This document shows, one piece after another, positions 33,656-43,439 of a stretch of 64,000 bases of DNA (the stretch's first letter is position 1; the number at the start of each line of letters is the position of its first letter). The DNA comes from Marivibrio halodurans (lineage in GTDB: Bacteria > Pseudomonadota > Alphaproteobacteria > UBA8366 > Aestuariispiraceae), in assembly GCF_017963645.1 (NCBI RefSeq), contig NZ_JAGMWN010000006.1, positions 295,916-359,915 of the forward strand, written 5' to 3'. Both the position numbers and the translations under genes were made by a program. The notes under the pieces were generated by a model. That model saw only the letters and a program-made list of their open reading frames with translations, was not told the DNA's origin and did no database searches.

Positions 33656-34486
33656 ATGCGCGCCTCCTCCTGGCTCGCGGCGGGCCGGACGCTCGGAATC
33701 CTCGGCTGGACCCTGTGGATCGCGCTGGCCAATCTGCGCACCCTGCTGCGCGGCAAGGGCGTGTCGCCGCGCGTCTCGCTCGCCTGGCATGGCCGGGTCG
33801 CGCGCATCTGCGGGCTGGACATCCGGGTTCATGGCCGGCCGGTGACGGAGCGCGCGGTGCTCTATGTCTCCAATCACGCCTCCTATCTCGATATCATCGC
33901 GCTTTCCACGACGCTGCCCTGCTGTTTCGTCTCGAAGGCGGAGGTGAATGACTGGCCGGTCTTCGGGTGGCTGGCGCGCCAGCAGCGTACCGTCTTCATC
34001 GAACGCCGCGCGCGCCGCGCGGGCGAGCAATTGGATATCCTGAAGCAGCGGTTGGAGGACGGCGACCACATGGTCGTCTTCCCCGAGGGAACCAGCACCG
34101 ACGGCGCCCGGGTCCTGCCCTTCAAGAGTTCGCTGTTCGAGGCGGCGCGCGCCAACAGCCACGAAAGCGACATGCACCGCGGCGACACGGTGGCGATCCA
34201 GCCGGTCTCGATCGCCTATAGCCGCCTCGACGGCATGCCGATGGGACGGGCCTTTCGCCCGCTCTTCACCTGGTACGGCGACATGGATCTGGGGCCGCAT
34301 TTGTGGACCATGCTGGGGCTCGGCCGCGTCGGCATCGACCTCGTCTTCCACGAGCCGGTGCGCCTCAGCGATTTCGAGAGCCGCAAGCACCTGGCCGACC
34401 ATTGCTGGCGGGCGGTGAGCGACGGCCTGTCCGGCGCCTTGCGCGGGCGGCCGGGGGATTCCTTGAATCGAACGCCGGGTGAGTGA
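33656..34486 (+). CDS. olsA: OlsA, lyso-ornithine lipid O-acyltransferase (PlsC family)
   Basis: 276 residues from ATG 33656. A GTG at 33599 inside the olsB end would add 19 residues and cannot be excluded; neither start has a strong Shine-Dalgarno. An N-terminal membrane helix (TLGILGWTLWIALANLRTL) is followed by the acyltransferase motifs NHASYLD (HX4D), FIERRARRAGEQL and FPEGTSTDG. The enzyme adds the second acyl chain to lyso-ornithine lipid. Adjacency to olsB favours this over phosphatidate synthesis. Confidence 0.88.
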   Translation: MRASSWLAAGRTLGILGWTLWIALANLRTLLRGKGVSPRVSLAWHGRVARICGLDIRVHGRPVTERAVLYVSNHASYLDIIALSTTLPCCFVSKAEVNDWPVFGWLARQQRTVFIERRARRAGEQLDILKQRLEDGDHMVVFPEGTSTDGARVLPFKSSLFEAARANSHESDMHRGDTVAIQPVSIAYSRLDGMPMGRAFRPLFTWYGDMDLGPHLWTMLGLGRVGIDLVFHEPVRLSDFESRKHLADHCWRAVSDGLSGALRGRPGDSLNRTPGE

Positions 34487-34660
34487 TAGCTTGACTCCCA
34501 TAGTCGCTTGTGGTGTCGGAGCGGGCTATTTGAGGCAGGGCGAACGCAATCATGCGCCGGCGGGACGGGGAGCGATCCCTCGCCCCGACGGCCGTCGGCC
34601 TATCCGCCACGTCGGACAGGCCGGATCGCCCGAGGACGACGCACGAGCGCGAGGCACCCC

Positions 34661-36100
34661 GTGAGCGATACCCATTCGGCCCCCGACAAGACGCCCGACA
34701 CGACCGCGCGGCAGGAGGGCGGCGCGCCGCGCCGGCTGTTCATCAAGACCTATGGCTGTCAGATGAACGTCTATGACAGCGAGCGCATGGCCGAGGCGTT
34801 GGCCGGGATCGGCTTCGCGCCGGTCGATGCGCCGGACGGCGCCGACATGGTGATCCTCAATACCTGCCATATCCGGGAGAAGGCGGCGGAGAAGGTCTAT
34901 TCCGAACTCGGCCGCCTGCGCCAGTTGAAGCAGGACAAGGCGGATGCGGGCGGGCGCATGATCGTCGCCGTCGCCGGCTGCGTCGCCCAGGCGGAGGGCG
35001 AGGAGATTCAGCGCCGCGCGCCGATGGTCGATATGGTCTTCGGGCCGCAGACCTATCACCGCCTGCCGGAGATGGTGGCGCGCGCGGAACGCGCGGCGGG
35101 CGTGAAGCTGATCGACACCGACTTCCCGGCGGAGGACAAGTTCGATCACCTGCCGTCGGCGCGCGGGGCGAAGGGCGTGGCCGCCTTCCTGACCGTTCAG
35201 GAAGGGTGCGACAAGTTCTGCACCTTCTGCGTCGTGCCCTATACGCGCGGGGCGGAAGCCTCGCGTCCGGTGGCGGCCGTTCTGGCGGAGGCGCGCGCGC
35301 TCGCCGCGGCGGGCGTGCGGGAGGTGACGCTGCTCGGCCAGAATGTGAACGCCTATCACGGCGATGGCCCGGACGGGCGCGAATGGGGGCTGGGTCGCCT
35401 CGCCCGCGCGCTGGCCGAGATCGATGGGATCGCGCGCATCCGCTACACGACCAGCCATCCGCGCGATCTCGACGACGATCTGATCGCGGCGCATCGCGAC
35501 GTGCCGGAACTGATGCCCTATCTGCATCTGCCGGTGCAGAGCGGCTCCGACCGCATTCTGGACGCGATGAATCGCAAGCACACGGCCGACGACTATCGCC
35601 GTCTGGTCGACCGGCTGCGCGCGGCGCGGCCGGATATCGCGCTGACCAGCGATTTCATCGTCGGCTTCCCGGGTGAGAGCGACCGGGATTTCGCCGATAC
35701 CCTCAAGCTGGTGGGCGAGATCGGCTATGCCGGCGCCTTCTCCTTCAAATATTCGCCGCGCCCCGGGACCCCGGCCGCGCTGTCGGAAAGCCAGGTCCCG
35801 GAGGCCGTGAAGGATGAGCGTCTGGCCGGGCTGCAACAGCTTCTGGAGGCGCAGCAGGATGCCTTCAACCGCGCGACCGTCGGCCGCGCCCTGCCGGTGC
35901 TGATCGAGAAGGCGGGGCGGAAGCCCGGGCAACTCGTCGGGCGCTCGCCCTATCTCCAGCCGGTGCATCTGGATGGCGCCGATCTGGCGGCCGATACGCC
36001 GATCGGCACGCTCGTAGAATGCCGGATCGACGAATTGCGCCGCTACAGCCTTTTCGCCACGCCGCTCGCGGCACGCCAGGAAAGAAGGAACGTCGCTTGA
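34661..36100 (+). CDS. miaB: MiaB, tRNA-2-methylthio-N6-isopentenyladenosine(37) synthase
   Basis: 479 residues from GTG 34661, with GAGG eight bases upstream. The MTTase domain has Cys in [22 protein letters not shown] and [10 protein letters not shown]. The radical-SAM cluster motif is [18 protein letters not shown] (CxxxCxxC). A TRAM domain ends the protein. It methylthiolates i6A37 in tRNAs reading UNN codons. The stop overlaps the phoH TTG start. Confidence 0.97.
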   Translation: MSDTHSAPDKTPDTTARQEGGAPRRLFIKTYGCQMNVYDSERMAEALAGIGFAPVDAPDGADMVILNTCHIREKAAEKVYSELGRLRQLKQDKADAGGRMIVAVAGCVAQAEGEEIQRRAPMVDMVFGPQTYHRLPEMVARAERAAGVKLIDTDFPAEDKFDHLPSARGAKGVAAFLTVQEGCDKFCTFCVVPYTRGAEASRPVAAVLAEARALAAAGVREVTLLGQNVNAYHGDGPDGREWGLGRLARALAEIDGIARIRYTTSHPRDLDDDLIAAHRDVPELMPYLHLPVQSGSDRILDAMNRKHTADDYRRLVDRLRAARPDIALTSDFIVGFPGESDRDFADTLKLVGEIGYAGAFSFKYSPRPGTPAALSESQVPEAVKDERLAGLQQLLEAQQDAFNRATVGRALPVLIEKAGRKPGQLVGRSPYLQPVHLDGADLAADTPIGTLVECRIDELRRYSLFATPLAARQERRNVA

Positions 36101-37113
36101 GCACGGTTCCAACGGCCCCTCCGAGTGCGCGCGGGACGTCCCCCGCCCCGATCTTCCTTCAGTTCGACGACAACAAGCTGTTGCCGGAACTGTTCGGGGA
36201 GCATGACAAGCATCTGGTGCGGATCGAGCAGACGCTGGGTGTCTCGTTGATCAACCGGGGCAACCGGCTGGCGATCGAGGGGCCGGAGGAGGCGGCGGAT
36301 ATCGCCAAGGCCGCGCTGTCGCGACTCTACCAGCGGCTCAAGGGCGGCCAGCGCGTGGATCCGGCCGATGTCGACGCGGCCGTGCGCATGGCGACCCAAC
36401 CGGCCAACCTGTTCGGCGAGCAGGAGCCGATCATCCGCACCCGCCGCAAGCAGATCAGCGCCCGCACCCCGACCCAGAGCGCCTATATCGAGGCGGTGCG
36501 CCGGAACGACCTGGTCTTCGGCCTGGGGCCGGCCGGCACGGGCAAGACCTATCTGGCGGTCTGCATCGCGGTGGCGATGTATCTGAACAATCAGGTGGAG
36601 CGCATCGTCCTGACCCGCCCGGCGGTCGAGGCGGGGGAGCGCCTGGGCTTCCTGCCCGGCGACGTGAAGGAGAAGATCGACCCCTATCTGCGGCCGATCT
36701 ACGATGCGCTCTACGATACGCTGCCGGCCGATCAGGTGGCGCGGAAGATCGAATCCGGCGAGATCGAGATCGCCCCGCTCGCCTTCATGCGTGGGCGCAC
36801 GCTGAAGAACGCCTTCGTGCTGCTGGACGAGGGGCAGAACACCTCCATCATGCAGATGAAGATGTTCCTCACCCGCCTTGGCGAGAACAGCCGCATGGTG
36901 ATCACCGGCGATCTCAGCCAGGTCGATCTGCCGCCGGGTCAGAAATCGGGCCTGCGGGACGCGGTGGAGACGCTGAGGGGCATCGCGGGCATCGATATGG
37001 TGCGCTTCGACGAGAAGGACGTGGTGCGCCATCCCCTGGTGGCGAAGATCGTCAAGGCCTATGACGACCGCCGCCCGCCGCCCGATCCGACACGGGGGGA
37101 AGGCGCGGAATGA
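36097..37113 (+). CDS. phoH: PhoH-family ATPase (YbeZ type)
   Basis: 338 residues from TTG 36097, whose TTGA overlaps the miaB stop; AAGGA lies ten bases upstream, which decides this rare start. It has an N-terminal RNA-binding-like part ([31 protein letters not shown]) and the P-loop [13 protein letters not shown], with [23 protein letters not shown] and [12 protein letters not shown]. PhoH-like YbeZ works with the RNase YbeY in RNA handling, and ybeY is the next gene, overlapping by four bases. Confidence 0.94.
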   Translation: MSTVPTAPPSARGTSPAPIFLQFDDNKLLPELFGEHDKHLVRIEQTLGVSLINRGNRLAIEGPEEAADIAKAALSRLYQRLKGGQRVDPADVDAAVRMATQPANLFGEQEPIIRTRRKQISARTPTQSAYIEAVRRNDLVFGLGPAGTGKTYLAVCIAVAMYLNNQVERIVLTRPAVEAGERLGFLPGDVKEKIDPYLRPIYDALYDTLPADQVARKIESGEIEIAPLAFMRGRTLKNAFVLLDEGQNTSIMQMKMFLTRLGENSRMVITGDLSQVDLPPGQKSGLRDAVETLRGIAGIDMVRFDEKDVVRHPLVAKIVKAYDDRRPPPDPTRGEGAE

Positions 37114-37679
37114 CTTCTTCCCCCCCATCCGATTCCCCCGGGCCCGATTCCCCCCGGCCCGATTCCCCCCGGCCCGACACATCCCCGCCGCTGCTGGTCG
37201 AGGTCGCGCGGGACGGGGGCGATTGGCCCGACTGGGCGGCGGAGGTCGCGGAGGTGGCCGCGCGCCGCGCCCATGCCCGGGTGTTGACGGCGATCGGCGA
37301 GACGCTGCCCGAGGCGGGGGCCGAGGTCTCGATCCTGCTGACCGACGACGCGGCGCTGCATCGGCTCAACCGGGATTTCCGGGGCAAGGACAAGCCGACC
37401 AATGTCCTGTCCTTCGAGAATGGCGAGGGTCCGCCGCCGGGCATGCCGCTCTTCTGGGGCGACATGGCGCTGGCCTGGGAAACGCTTGCGCGCGAGGCGG
37501 CGGCGCAGGGAAAAACCACGCGCGACCACGCGACACATCTTGTCGTGCACGCCATGCTACACCTTATGGGATACGATCACGAGGATGCGGCGGAGGCGGC
37601 CGCGATGGAGGCCCTGGAAGTGGCGATCCTCGAAAGTGAGTTCGGGGTCGCCAACCCCTATGCGGAGGAGACGGCTTAA
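37110..37679 (+). CDS. ybeY: YbeY endoribonuclease (16S rRNA maturation)
   Basis: 189 residues. The zinc site is HLVVHAMLHLMGYDHE (H-x3-H-x5-H), preceded by LNRDFRGKDKPTNVLSFEN. YbeY is a metallo-RNase for 16S rRNA 3' processing and 70S quality control. The first ~25 residues come from three in-frame 15-base repeats (37131-37175) encoding D-S-P-x-P and are probably disordered. The start overlaps phoH by four bases. Confidence 0.95.
   Translation: MTSSPPSDSPGPDSPRPDSPRPDTSPPLLVEVARDGGDWPDWAAEVAEVAARRAHARVLTAIGETLPEAGAEVSILLTDDAALHRLNRDFRGKDKPTNVLSFENGEGPPPGMPLFWGDMALAWETLAREAAAQGKTTRDHATHLVVHAMLHLMGYDHEDAAEAAAMEALEVAILESEFGVANPYAEETA
37131..37175 (+). repeat. Three tandem 15-bp units inside ybeY
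   Basis: GATTCCCCCGGGCCC followed by two copies of GATTCCCCCCGGCCC, in frame, encoding D-S-P-G-P then twice D-S-P-R-P. This is likely a slippage-generated, tolerated extension. Confidence 0.85.
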
Positions 37680-37684
37680 CGCCG

Positions 37685-38632
37685 ATGGCTGATACATCGA
37701 CGAACGGCTCGAGCAGCGGATACGCCAACGGCTCGGGCACTTCATCGGGGTCGATAGACCCCAGTTCTCGCAAGCCGGGCACCATGCGCAGCTTCCTGCG
37801 TCAGCTGCTCGGCCGGAACGGGGACTCCAATCTGCGCGACAGCTTCGAGGAATTGCTCGAGGAGCATGACGATCGGGCGACGCCGATCGACCCGGACGAG
37901 CGCGCGCTGATCCACAATATCCTGAATGTCGGCGAGATGACGGCCTATGACGTCATGGTGCCGCGCGCGGATATTGTATCGATTGGCGTCGATACCGAGC
38001 GCGACGAGGCGATTCGGCACATGACGCGCCAGCCGCATTCGCGCTATCCGATCCATCGCGAGAGCCTCGACGACGTGATCGGCATGGTCCACATCAAGGA
38101 TGTGCTGGCCGCCACCGTCGATCCGAACCCGCGGGCCTTCAATCTGCGCGACCTGATGCGCCGTGTGCTGTTCGTCGCGCCCAGCATGCGGGTCCTCGAC
38201 CTTTTGCTGCAGATGCGCATGGACCGGCTGCACATGGCGTTGGTCGTGGACGAATATGGTGGCATCGACGGTCTGGTGACGATCGAGGATCTGGTCGAGG
38301 AAATCGTCGGCGAGATCGAGGACGAGCATGATGTCGATGCCGGCCCCCGGATCGAGCGCAAGCCCGATGGCTCCTATATCGCCGACGCGCGCATGCCGAT
38401 CGAGGATCTGGAGGACCGCTTCGGCCCGATGCTGAGCGAGGAGGAGCGCGAGGAGGATATCGACACGCTCGGCGGGTTGGTCTTCACCCTGGCGGGCCGG
38501 GTGCCGGTGCGCGGCGAATTGATCATGCACGAGACCTCGGGCGTCGAATTCGAGGTGCTGGAGGCCGATCCGAGGCGGATCAAGCGCATGCGTCTGCGCA
38601 ACATGCCGCCGGACAGCGTCATGGAGGCGTGA
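37685..38632 (+). CDS. corC: CorC/HlyC-type CBS-domain protein
   Basis: 315 residues. A Ser/Gly-rich start (about 30 residues) is followed by LRDSFEELLEEHD, then two CBS motifs (VMVPRADIVSIGVDTERDEAIRHM... SRYPIHRESLDDVIGMVHIKDVL and the second around LFVAPSMRVLDLLLQMR), then the linker LVVDEYGGIDGLVTIEDLVEEIVGEIEDEHD and a C-terminal CorC_HlyC domain. It is linked with magnesium/cobalt efflux in enterics. There is no membrane domain, as in E. coli YbeX. The order ybeY-corC-lnt is highly conserved. Confidence 0.93.
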   Translation: MADTSTNGSSSGYANGSGTSSGSIDPSSRKPGTMRSFLRQLLGRNGDSNLRDSFEELLEEHDDRATPIDPDERALIHNILNVGEMTAYDVMVPRADIVSIGVDTERDEAIRHMTRQPHSRYPIHRESLDDVIGMVHIKDVLAATVDPNPRAFNLRDLMRRVLFVAPSMRVLDLLLQMRMDRLHMALVVDEYGGIDGLVTIEDLVEEIVGEIEDEHDVDAGPRIERKPDGSYIADARMPIEDLEDRFGPMLSEEEREEDIDTLGGLVFTLAGRVPVRGELIMHETSGVEFEVLEADPRRIKRMRLRNMPPDSVMEA

Positions 38633-40281
38633 GCGGGATGACGGGGGACGCGGCGGGTGCCGGTGCGCGGGGCGCCGCCGCCCTGCTCGCCCGGACGCGG
38701 ACGCTCGGCGCGCGCGCGGCGGCGCTTACAGGCTGGCGCGCGCGGGGGGTGCTCTTCGCGGCCGGGGCGCTGGCCACGCTGTCCCTGCCGCCGGTCGGCG
38801 CTTGGCCGGTCCTCTATCCCGTCTTCTGGCTGGTGAGCCATATGGCCGATGGGGCCGGCGCGCGGCGGCGGCGCGCCAGCTTCGGGGTCGGCTGGTGGTT
38901 CGCCTTCGGCTATTTCGCCGTCGGTTGGTACTGGATCGCCAACGCGCTGCTGGTGTTCTCGGACAGGCTCTGGTGGATGGTGCCCTTCGCGGCGCTCGGC
39001 CTGCCGGCGGCGATGGCGCTCTATTACGGCGTGGCGGGGCTCGCGGCGCGCGTCTTGCGCCCGGGCCTGCCGCGTGCGCTGGGCCTCGCAACCGCCTTCG
39101 TCGCGGCGGATTGGCTGCGCGGGCACCTGCTGACCGGCTTCCCCTGGAACGTCTGGGGCTATGGCTGGGCCGATTCGGCGTGGCTGAGCCAGGGCGCGGC
39201 GCTCGGCGGGGTCTATGCGTTGGGTGCGCTCGTGCTGTTCTCGGCCATGCTGGTGGCGACGGCGGACCGGCATGGCGCGCGCGCCGGGATCGTCGCGCTG
39301 GTGCTGGCGGCGCTCATTCCGATCACCGTCGCGGGCTACGGCGCCGCGCGGCTCACTACCGCGCCGGACCCGACCGCGCTACAGGATAGCGACAACGCCC
39401 CCGGTCTGCGGATCGTTCAGGCCGGCATTCCGCAGCGGGAGAAATGGCCACGCCGCTTCGCCGCGCGCAATTTCGACCGCCATCTGCGCCTTGCCCGCGA
39501 GGGGCGGCCGGACTGGGTGCGCGCGATCATCTGGCCGGAGACGGCGGCCGCCTTCTATATCGAGGAATCGGCGCCCGCGCGCGCGGATATCGCCGCCATG
39601 CTGCCGTCGGGCGGCCTGCTGCTGACGGGCGCGCCGCGTCAGGCGGGGGTGCCGCCGCGCCTGCGCAACGCGATGGTGGCGATCGACGGGTCCGGGCGGG
39701 TCGTCGCCTCCTATGACAAGCATCATCTGGTGCCCTTCGGCGAATATGTGCCCTTCAAGGCGGTGCTGACCTTCGGCAAGGTGACCAGTGGGGCGGGAGA
39801 CTACGCCCCCGGCCCCGGCCCGCGCACGCTGAGTCTGCCGGGGCTGCCGCCGGTCTCGCCGTTGATCTGCTACGAGGTCATCTTCCCCGGGGCGGCGATC
39901 GATCCCGCGATGCCGCCGGCCTGGCTGCTCAACCTTACCAACGATGCCTGGTACGGCGAGACGGCGGGACCCTATCAGCATCTGCAACATGCCCGCCTGC
40001 GGGCGATCGAACAGGGCCTGCCGCTCGTTCGGGCCGCGAACACCGGTATCTCCGCCGCCTTCGACGGCCATGGCCGGGAGATCGCGCGCCTGCCGCTCGG
40101 CGGGTCGGGGGTGATCGACCTGCGCCTGCCGCCGCCGCTCGCCGATCCTCCGCCCTATCGTTTGCTGGGCGACTGGGTCTTCGTCGTGCTCCTGATCCTG
40201 GGATGTTTCGGGGCTGTCATGACCCATGCGCGTTGTGGCAAACTCGCGCAGGCGCGACCGTCCGTTGAAACGGATGCTTGA
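38629..40281 (+). CDS. lnt: Lnt, apolipoprotein N-acyltransferase
   Basis: 550 residues from GTG 38629, overlapping the corC stop; ATG 38638 is possible. The N-terminal half has six or more membrane segments (VLFAAGALATLSLPPVGAWPVLYPVFW, LTGFPWNVWGYGW). The nitrilase-like periplasmic domain keeps the triad: Glu in IIWPETAAAF, Lys in YDKHHLVPFGEYVPF and Cys in PLICYEVIFPG. It adds the third acyl chain to lipoproteins, which fits the several lipoproteins in this window. Confidence 0.95.
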   Translation: MSGMTGDAAGAGARGAAALLARTRTLGARAAALTGWRARGVLFAAGALATLSLPPVGAWPVLYPVFWLVSHMADGAGARRRRASFGVGWWFAFGYFAVGWYWIANALLVFSDRLWWMVPFAALGLPAAMALYYGVAGLAARVLRPGLPRALGLATAFVAADWLRGHLLTGFPWNVWGYGWADSAWLSQGAALGGVYALGALVLFSAMLVATADRHGARAGIVALVLAALIPITVAGYGAARLTTAPDPTALQDSDNAPGLRIVQAGIPQREKWPRRFAARNFDRHLRLAREGRPDWVRAIIWPETAAAFYIEESAPARADIAAMLPSGGLLLTGAPRQAGVPPRLRNAMVAIDGSGRVVASYDKHHLVPFGEYVPFKAVLTFGKVTSGAGDYAPGPGPRTLSLPGLPPVSPLICYEVIFPGAAIDPAMPPAWLLNLTNDAWYGETAGPYQHLQHARLRAIEQGLPLVRAANTGISAAFDGHGREIARLPLGGSGVIDLRLPPPLADPPPYRLLGDWVFVVLLILGCFGAVMTHARCGKLAQARPSVETDA

Positions 40282-40307
40282 CCGGCATACACACGTATGT
40301 CTAGTAC
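40278..40307 (+). promoter_or_regulatory. Candidate promoter for the XRE regulator
   Basis: TTGACC (40278-40283) and TAGTAC (40302-40307) with an 18-base spacer that contains the inverted repeat CATAC-N4-GTATG, a possible operator. The match is modest. Confidence 0.3.
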
Positions 40308-40456
40308 TGTCGCGCGAATGCTGTAACCGATGGTTCACGCGGTTCGTCGCGCCCGCCCCGGGCCCGTTGTCTTGAGATGATCGAGTGGCTGTTCAGGACG
40401 GGAACGGTGGGATTTCGAGCGGTATGAACCCGTACGCGATCGTGAAAGGGAGGGCC

Positions 40457-41014
40457 ATGGCCAAGGCGCGAGGCAAGACGGCGAATTCCCGCACCCCGTC
40501 CGCCAAGACCGGAACGGAAAGTGACGCGGATACCGGGACCGGCACGCGCGCGACGGGTGAGGACCGACCGGTCCGCATCTCCGCCGGACGTCCCGGGGTG
40601 CCCAACCCGATCGATATCCATGTCGGCGGCCGTGTGCGCCTGCGCCGCACCATTCTGGGGATGAGTCAGGAACGGTTGGGCGAGGCGCTGGGCCTCACCT
40701 TCCAGCAGGTGCAGAAATACGAGCGCGGCACCAACCGGATCGGCGCCAGCCGCCTCTATGATCTGAGCCGGGTGCTCGACGTGCCGATCGCCTTCTTCTA
40801 CGAGGACATGGATTCGGAAGTGGCGGGCCAGTCCCCGCGTCTGCGCGCCGGTCTCTCCGAGTCCGCGCCCGAACCCTATCGCGAGACCGATCCGATGGCG
40901 CGACGGGAAACGCTGGAACTGATCCGGGCCTATTACAAGGTCAAGGATGTCCAGGTCCGGAAGCGGATTCTCGATCTGTGCAAATCGATGGCGCACTCCG
41001 ACGACGAGGGGTGA
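40457..41014 (+). CDS. XRE-family helix-turn-helix regulator upstream of metK
   Basis: 185 residues from ATG 40457, chosen because AAGGGAGG lies immediately upstream; earlier in-frame starts at 40385 (GTG) and 40424 have none. After ~50 disordered residues, the HTH reads NPIDIHVGGRVRLRRTILGMSQERLGEALGLTFQQVQKYERGTNRIGASRLYDLSRVLDVPIAFFYEDM. The C-terminal part (AYYKVKDVQVRKRILDLCKSM) is conserved in alphaproteobacterial members. The order lnt-XRE-metK-trmB is typical; the ligand and targets are unknown. Confidence 0.9.
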   Translation: MAKARGKTANSRTPSAKTGTESDADTGTGTRATGEDRPVRISAGRPGVPNPIDIHVGGRVRLRRTILGMSQERLGEALGLTFQQVQKYERGTNRIGASRLYDLSRVLDVPIAFFYEDMDSEVAGQSPRLRAGLSESAPEPYRETDPMARRETLELIRAYYKVKDVQVRKRILDLCKSMAHSDDEG

Positions 41015-41058
41015 TAAGGGCCGTCGGCGGGATGCTCCAAGCGGATCGGAGAGGTCCT

Positions 41059-41095
41059 GCTTCCTGTCGGAAGCCCAGATTTTCCCATTTTTTTA
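41059..41095 (+). terminator. Terminator after the XRE gene
   Basis: GCTTCC (41059-41064) pairs with GGAAGC (41069-41074) around TGTC, followed by a T-rich stretch with seven consecutive Ts. This would separate the XRE gene from metK. Confidence 0.55.
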
Positions 41096-41126
41096 TGTAT
41101 TTTTGCCGCGGGCGGCTCGCGGTGGC

Positions 41127-41155
41127 TTGACGGCGCGTGAAAAGCTTGCCAGAAA
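41127..41155 (+). promoter_or_regulatory. Candidate metK promoter
   Basis: TTGACG (41127-41132), 17-base spacer, CAGAAA (41150-41155). It implies a leader of about 200 bases before the metK ATG. The -10 is weak. Confidence 0.4.
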
Positions 41156-41173
41156 CCGGCGCTTTCCGGGTCG

Positions 41174-41264
41174 TCTTGCACCTCGGGTGCCGCGTCGCGC
41201 ACCGCAAGATTCAACGACGCCGTATCGGTCGATCGGGGGCCGCCCAGGAATTTGCGGGGGCGGC
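41174..41264 (+). promoter_or_regulatory. Structured 5' leader of metK
   Basis: Two stems are visible. TCTTGC (41174-41179) plus GGTGC (41186-41190) pair with GCACC (41199-41203) plus GCAAGA (41204-41209). GCCGCCC (41239-41245) pairs with GGGCGGC (41258-41264). I could not match it to a SAM riboswitch class by eye. Confidence 0.4.
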
Positions 41265-41361
41265 TCTTGTCTGGGGCGGAATCCGCGCTGTCGCGGCTAT
41301 CCGCGTCCACCGGGGCGCTTGCGCGCTCTCCGGTGCAAGAGGAGGTCACTTGGGGGACGTC

Positions 41362-42546
41362 ATGGCAGATTCCTATCTTTTCACAAGCGAATCGGTGTCC
41401 GAGGGACACCCCGATAAAGTCTGCGATCGGATCTCGGACGAGGTCGTCGATCTTTTCCTCGGCGCGGACGAGAACGCGCGCGTCGCCTGCGAGACGCTGA
41501 CCACGACGAACCGGGTCGTGATCGCCGGCGAAGTGCGGGGTCCCGACTCGCTGGTCACCGACGGCCAGGTGCATCGCGACAAGATCGAGCAGCTCGCCCG
41601 CGAGGCGGTGAAGAGCATCGGTTACGAGCAGCATGGCTTCCACTGGGAGACGGCCGAGGTCGATGTGCTGCTGCACGCGCAGTCCTCCGACATCGCGCAG
41701 GGCGTCGACGCTTCCGGCAACAAGGACGAGGGCGCGGGCGACCAGGGCATCATGTTCGGCTATGCCTGCCGGGAGACGGATGCGCTGATGCCGGCGCCGA
41801 TCCACTTCTCGCACCGTATCCTGAAGAGCATGGCGGAGGCGCGTCACGCCGATCCTTCTCTCGGCCTCGGCCCCGATTCGAAGAGCCAGGTGACCCTGCA
41901 GTACGAGAACGGCCGTCCGGTCAAGACGACCTCCATCGTCGTCTCGACGCAGCATGACGAGGATGTCGATCAGGACCGCGTGCGCGAGATCGTCAGCGAG
42001 CATGTCGCCAGCGTCCTGCCCGAGGGCTGGATGTGTCCGGCCGACGAATTCTATGTCAACCCGACCGGCCGTTTCGTGATCGGCGGGCCGGACGGCGACT
42101 GCGGTCTGACGGGCCGCAAGATCATCGTCGACACCTATGGCGGCATGGCCCCGCATGGCGGCGGCGCCTTCTCCGGCAAGGACCCGACGAAGGTCGACCG
42201 TTCGGCCGCCTATGCCGCGCGCTATGTCGCGAAGAACATCGTCGCCGCCGGCTTGGCGGAGAAGTGCACGATCCAGGTCGCCTATGCGATCGGCGTTTCC
42301 AAGCCGCTGTCGATCTTCGTCGACACCTTCGGTACCGGCACCGTGGATAACGCCAAGCTGATCGGCGCGATCCGCGAGGTCATGGACCTGTCGCCGCGCG
42401 GCATTCGGGAGCATCTCAAGCTCTCCCGTCCGATCTACGCGCCGAGCGCGGCCTACGGTCACTTCGGCCGTCAGCCGACCGACGAGGGGCACTTCTCCTG
42501 GGAGCGCACCGATCTCGTCGAGCCGCTGAAGGCCGCCCTCACCTGA
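41362..42546 (+). CDS. metK: MetK, S-adenosylmethionine synthetase
   Basis: 394 residues from ATG 41362, with GGGGGA upstream; longer reading frames upstream are leader. Motifs: [39 protein letters not shown] (ATP site), [21 protein letters not shown] and [19 protein letters not shown] (phosphate loop). It makes SAM, the donor for the corrin methyltransferases, MiaB and TrmB also coded in this window. trmB follows after two bases. Confidence 0.98.
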   Translation: MADSYLFTSESVSEGHPDKVCDRISDEVVDLFLGADENARVACETLTTTNRVVIAGEVRGPDSLVTDGQVHRDKIEQLAREAVKSIGYEQHGFHWETAEVDVLLHAQSSDIAQGVDASGNKDEGAGDQGIMFGYACRETDALMPAPIHFSHRILKSMAEARHADPSLGLGPDSKSQVTLQYENGRPVKTTSIVVSTQHDEDVDQDRVREIVSEHVASVLPEGWMCPADEFYVNPTGRFVIGGPDGDCGLTGRKIIVDTYGGMAPHGGGAFSGKDPTKVDRSAAYAARYVAKNIVAAGLAEKCTIQVAYAIGVSKPLSIFVDTFGTGTVDNAKLIGAIREVMDLSPRGIREHLKLSRPIYAPSAAYGHFGRQPTDEGHFSWERTDLVEPLKAALT

Positions 42547-42548
42547 CG

Positions 42549-43277
42549 GTGAGCGGTGACGACACCCGCCCGGCCGCCGGCCGGCCCGACCCGTCGCGTC
42601 CGAAATTCTTCGGCCGACGGAAGGGCAAGGGGCTGAAGCCGACCCAGCAGCGCCTCCTTTCGGAGGCGCTGCCGCGTTTCCGGCTATCGACCGATGCGCC
42701 GGTCGGCGATCCCTCGGCCTGCTTCGACGCCGAGGTGCGGGCGGTTTGGCTGGAGATCGGTTTCGGCGCGGGCGAGCATCTGCTGGCCCAGGCGCGGGCC
42801 AATCCCGATATCGGGCTGATCGGCTGCGAGCCCTTCGTCAACGGCGTCGCCAAGGTGCTACAGGCCGTCGAGGCGGAGCCCGAACTGGGCAACCGTTTGC
42901 GGCTCTTCGACGACGATGCGCGGTTGTTGCTGCGGGCCTTGCCGGAGGCGTCGATCGACCGGCTCTTCATCCTGTTTCCCGATCCCTGGCCGAAGCGGCG
43001 CCATTGGATGCGCCGGATCGTCGGGCCGGAAACGATCCCGGCCTTTGCCCGCGTCCTGAAACCGGGGGGGCTGATGCGCCTGGCGACCGACCATCCGGGT
43101 TATCTCGATTGGATGCTGTTTCATCTGACGGTGGACCGGGCGGGCCGCGCGTCCTTCGATTGGCTGGATGAGGGACCGTCGGACTGGTCGCGCCGGGAGG
43201 ATGATTGGCCGGGAACTCGTTACGAGCAGAAGGCCTTGGCCGGCGTTCCCACCTATCTCCGGTTCCGCCGCCGATAA
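42549..43277 (+). CDS. trmB: TrmB, tRNA (guanine-N7-)-methyltransferase
   Basis: 242 residues from a GTG two bases after the metK stop. SAM-binding motif WLEIGFGAGEHLLAQA, then IGCEPFVNGVAKVL, the family signature LFILFPDPWPKRRHWMRRIV and LATDHPGYLDWML. It methylates G46 in the tRNA variable loop. Co-transcription with metK is near certain from spacing. Confidence 0.96.
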   Translation: MSGDDTRPAAGRPDPSRPKFFGRRKGKGLKPTQQRLLSEALPRFRLSTDAPVGDPSACFDAEVRAVWLEIGFGAGEHLLAQARANPDIGLIGCEPFVNGVAKVLQAVEAEPELGNRLRLFDDDARLLLRALPEASIDRLFILFPDPWPKRRHWMRRIVGPETIPAFARVLKPGGLMRLATDHPGYLDWMLFHLTVDRAGRASFDWLDEGPSDWSRREDDWPGTRYEQKALAGVPTYLRFRRR

Positions 43278-43439
43278 CCTCGCATGTCCTTCAAGACACT
43301 CTTGGGCGGGACGGGTCGGACGTTCGGAGCGTGAACTTTCAACGATCCCGGCGGGTTCGCTCCTCATCCCCGTTCGGGGTTTGGAATCCGGCCCGTCGCT
43401 CCCTACGTGTCTTGCGTCAGAAGAGGGGACGAGACCGCC

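Noticed and set aside
41050..41095. Resemblance of GCTTCCTG to the SAM/SAH riboswitch core before metK.
   Set aside because: It lies about 290 bases from the start codon, whereas that riboswitch overlaps the ribosome site, and the remaining conserved bases are absent. A terminator explains it.
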